This document shows positions 61,615 through 64,000 of a stretch of DNA of 64,000 bases, piece after piece (position 1 is the stretch's first letter; each line of letters starts with the position of its first letter). Origin of the DNA: JAGVSR01 sp963825555 (lineage in GTDB: Bacteria; Pseudomonadota; Alphaproteobacteria; Rhizobiales; Hyphomicrobiaceae); NCBI GenBank assembly GCA_963825555.1, contig CAWGTZ010000006.1, positions 9,102 to 73,101 of the forward strand, in the 5' to 3' direction. Below the pieces are notes generated by a model. It was not told where the DNA came from, ran no database searches, and saw nothing but the letters and a program-made list of their open reading frames with translations. The position numbers were made by a program, and so were the translations under genes.

Positions 61615-64000
61615 ATGTCGCGTCAGCGTTTTGCCAAGTCGTCTGGGGGATCATTCGAGGGGGCGGACCGCTCGGTTGGGGAAGGAAGCCTTCTAAGCTA
61701 CAACGTGGCGGGTTGGACGGATTCCGACGGGTCAGTCGGTCGCGGCTCCTGGGCAGGGCTTCTCCTGGCACGATGCTGTCGACGGCGTTCGGGGCGGGAC
61801 TGCCGTCACCTCGGTGTTAGCCGCTTGCGTCGTGGATACAGCAGGAGGTCCTAGTCCTGACACGTACGTCTGTAGCGGCGCTTCCACCGGCGTGACGGCT
61901 AATTCGATCGACGCAACAGGTTTGGACGTCACGATCAATACTGGAGCAGCTGTCGGAACGTCGCCAGTTGCAGTAAATTTGTTTAATGGTCCGAACCTGA
62001 ATTTCGTGATGAACGTTGGGTCCTGATAGCTGGGGCTGGTGATCAGGTTAATGTCTTCACTTTGAATAGTGATGGCATCCAAGTCTGGACCATCGATGGG
62101 GTCATCAACAGCACAGGTGGCGACGCGATTACCAACACTCTGACGCAGGGCGGGACTGTCGGCATGACAATCTCGCCGACAGGTCAGGTTATAGCCGCCG
62201 ACGATGCCATTACGATCTCGAGCCTCTCAGGCGCGGCGAATGTAACAGTGACGAATGACGGTCAAGTCTATGCAGGCGGCGATGCCATAACGATCAATCA
62301 GGTTGTGGGCAGCGGGTCGCTAACCGTCAACAACAACAATATCATTGGCAGCGCTGCGCTCCCGTGGGCGGGGCGGGCGTAAACATATTGAGCGCCGCCG
62401 GAAGCGCCAGTGCAGAAGTGAACAACGCCAGCGGCGCGTCGATCTATCGTGCTGGAAACAGTGTCAATATCAATCTGCTTTCGGGGGACGCCACTGTCGT
62501 CAACGAGGGCGAACTGACATCGACTGCTGGGAGGGGCGTGAATGTTTTGACCGTGACCGGTGAGGCTTCGGCAACGAACAGCAATTCAATCACGGCCTTT
62601 TCCGGCGGCATGGTGGTCGTCGCAGGTGGCGACGTCGACGTGAATAATGATGGCAGCACAATCAGCACAACGAACGGACCTGGATTATCGGGGTCTTCAC
62701 TGATTGACGGCAATGTCGACATCAGCAACGAAGGGGGCTCCGTCACCTCGACCAATGGCCCAGGCATCGTCGGGTTCGCTTCAGCCGGCGATGTGGATAT
62801 CGAAAGCGCCACGGGGACCGTCAATTCCGGCGGCGATGGTATCTCGGGAACGGCCCTCCTTAGTGGGAATGTCTGGATCGACTCGGGGACGGTCACATCA
62901 ACTGGCGGCAGCGGTGTGGTCGGCACATCGGCCGCAGGGAACGTAGACATTGATGCCAAGGGCAACGTGATCGCAAACGGGTTGTTCGGTGTTGGCGCGG
63001 CTGCATCGGCAACGCGGGTATTAATGTCGAGAACCGAGAAATTACGAACAACGTCGGAGCCGGTGTTGTGGCCATCGCTGGCGGCAATGTCGACATCGAG
63101 GGTGAAGGCAGCACCGTTAAGTCGGTGGCCGTCGGCATTAGTGGCACCTCGACAGGCGGCAACGTCTGGATTGACTTAGGTATCGTCCAGTCGACGGCAG
63201 GAAGTGGCGTGGTCGGCGCATCGCTTGCAGGCAACGTTGATATTGACGCCAAGGGCGATGTGACCGCAAACGGCGACTATGGCGTCGGCGGCATTGCGGT
63301 AAATGGGAATGTTGATCTTGATGTGGAGGGACGTTCGATCACAAATACCGCAGGGACCGGTGTTTTTGGGTTCGCAACGAACGGGAACGTCGACATCGAG
63401 GGGCGAGAGAGCACCGTTAACTCACTGACGACCGGCATTTACGGAACGGCGCTCAACGGGAACGTGTGGATCGAGAACTCTAGGCACCGTCACCTCGACC
63501 AACGCAAGCGGCGTTGTGGGAACTGCAATTGGCGGCGACGTCAACGTCGACACGCACGGGAAGATCCAGGCCGACAACGGACTTTTCGGTGCGGCCGCCA
63601 TATCGATTGGCGGCAACGCCACCCTGACGATCGGGGCCGACATCGATCCTCCCTTGATTGGTGGCGGGACGTTTACCTTTGGGCCAGGGACGGCCGCGAC
63701 ATTTGTCGATCCTGGTGTGACTGTCACGGCTGACCTCGTGGGTATTGCAGGCGGGAATCTCGGTAGCGGTGAAGTCACCGTCGACATTGGTGACGGGGCC
63801 ACTATCGATGCGACGGGCGGCCTTCTTGGAACCGGTATCGGTATCCTGAAGACCGGCGGACCTGGAGATGTCGCAATCACGATCGGGACCGATGCGACCG
63901 TAACGGGCGAGAACTTCGGTACGGCGTTTTCGCCGCTTCTGCGGGAGGCGATGATAACGCTGTCACCATAACCAACAACGGCCTCGTGACGAGCAATGGG
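61615..64000 (+). pseudogene. Large beta-helical adhesin/autotransporter-type passenger, frame broken several times, truncated by window edge
   Basis: ATG 61615 (MSRQRFAKSSGGSFEGADRS) opens a frame that soon needs correction near 61740-61800, where TMLSTAFGAG in one frame and AVTSVLAACVVDTAGGPSPD in another look like signal-peptide end and mature start. The rest is glycine/asparagine/threonine-rich with regular short strands (GDAITITNT-like, GNVDIDAKGNV, GSGVVGTS), typical of a right-handed beta-helix. Frame changes occur near 62025, 62370, 63010, 63485 and 63945. No beta-barrel domain is in the window, so type V autotransporter is inferred, not shown. Extracellular adhesion is the usual role. 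Confidence 0.7.
62865..63757 (+). repeat. About 98-100-residue higher-order repeats in the passenger
   Basis: GNVWI begins at 62865, 63158 and 63458, i.e. spacings of 293 and 300 bases. Each unit continues with a variant of TVTSTGGSGVVG, GNVDIDAKG-V-ANG and FGVG. Inside each unit a ~24-residue period (one beta-helix coil) is visible. The 293-base spacing is not a multiple of three and coincides with a frame break. Confidence 0.7.

Noticed and set aside
47055..64000. A second copy of the tRNA-Ser 3' end as right attachment site
   Set aside because: No match to the terminal tRNA bases was found by eye downstream; the boundary is outside the window or lost.
1..64000. CRISPR array
   Set aside because: The only tandem repeats are coding (36 bp in DUF3300, ~297 bp in the passenger); no short repeat-spacer pattern and no cas gene.

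Overview
The window reads as a chromosomal piece of an alphaproteobacterium of the order Hyphomicrobiales (Rhizobiales). The evidence is a fabI-fabB-fabA block divergent from an Irr-type Fur regulator, a ccoNOQP-ccoGHIS oxidase locus behind an FNR/FixK-like box, a SAM-II riboswitch ahead of metZ, and a CpaA-F/TadBC pilus operon. The genus cannot be fixed from sequence alone; a Hyphomicrobium-like lineage is an inference.

Layout. 0-6.5 kb: a 5'-truncated GcvT-family protein, a DUF900 lipoprotein hydrolase, a DUF2950/DUF3300 envelope pair with a repeat-rich basic tail, and an SH3 protein. 6.9-16.3 kb: Crp/Fnr regulator, L,D-transpeptidase, murI, fabI, fabB, fabA, irr, a second SH3 protein, a glyoxylate/hydroxypyruvate reductase and anaerobic hemN. 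16.3-25.8 kb: a microaerobic respiration block. A hemerythrin-domain gene and hemN diverge from the complete cbb3 oxidase structural and assembly operon (ccoN,O,Q,P,G,H,I,S plus a TauE/UreH-like membrane protein), with one FNR/FixK-like box between them. 25.9-33.2 kb: selO, a YiiX-like protein, argE, apaG, metZ under a SAM-II riboswitch with an attenuator-like terminator, and a long dCTP-deaminase-family gene. 33.3-42.2 kb: Tad/Cpa pilus assembly genes cpaA,B,C,D,E,F,tadB,tadC, closed by a strong terminator; no pilin gene is visible. 42.2-46.8 kb: TerB-like protein, alpha/beta hydrolase, MepA endopeptidase, MsrA and two membrane proteins.

At 46.97 kb a tRNA-Ser(GGA) marks a switch to accessory DNA. 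A tyrosine integrase follows immediately, then a fragment of a second integrase, a type I restriction-modification locus (hsdM-hsdS-hsdR on the minus strand) whose hsdM is split by an IS3-family element, two decayed serine resolvases with a res-like site, a decayed protein with family-A DNA-polymerase-like palm motifs, a zinc-finger-like mobile-element protein, an IS66 scrap, and finally a large beta-helical, repeat-built adhesin/autotransporter passenger that runs off the right edge.

Single-base frame breaks are a notable property of this sequence. None is evident between about 6.5 and 33 kb, a few hit otherwise intact conserved genes (DUF900, DUF3300, SH3, cpaC, cpaF), and they are dense from 47 kb on. 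The sequence alone cannot separate base-calling indels from real gene decay; the IS insertion in hsdM is independent of that question. Frame-broken loci are annotated over the full extent of homologous coding sequence.
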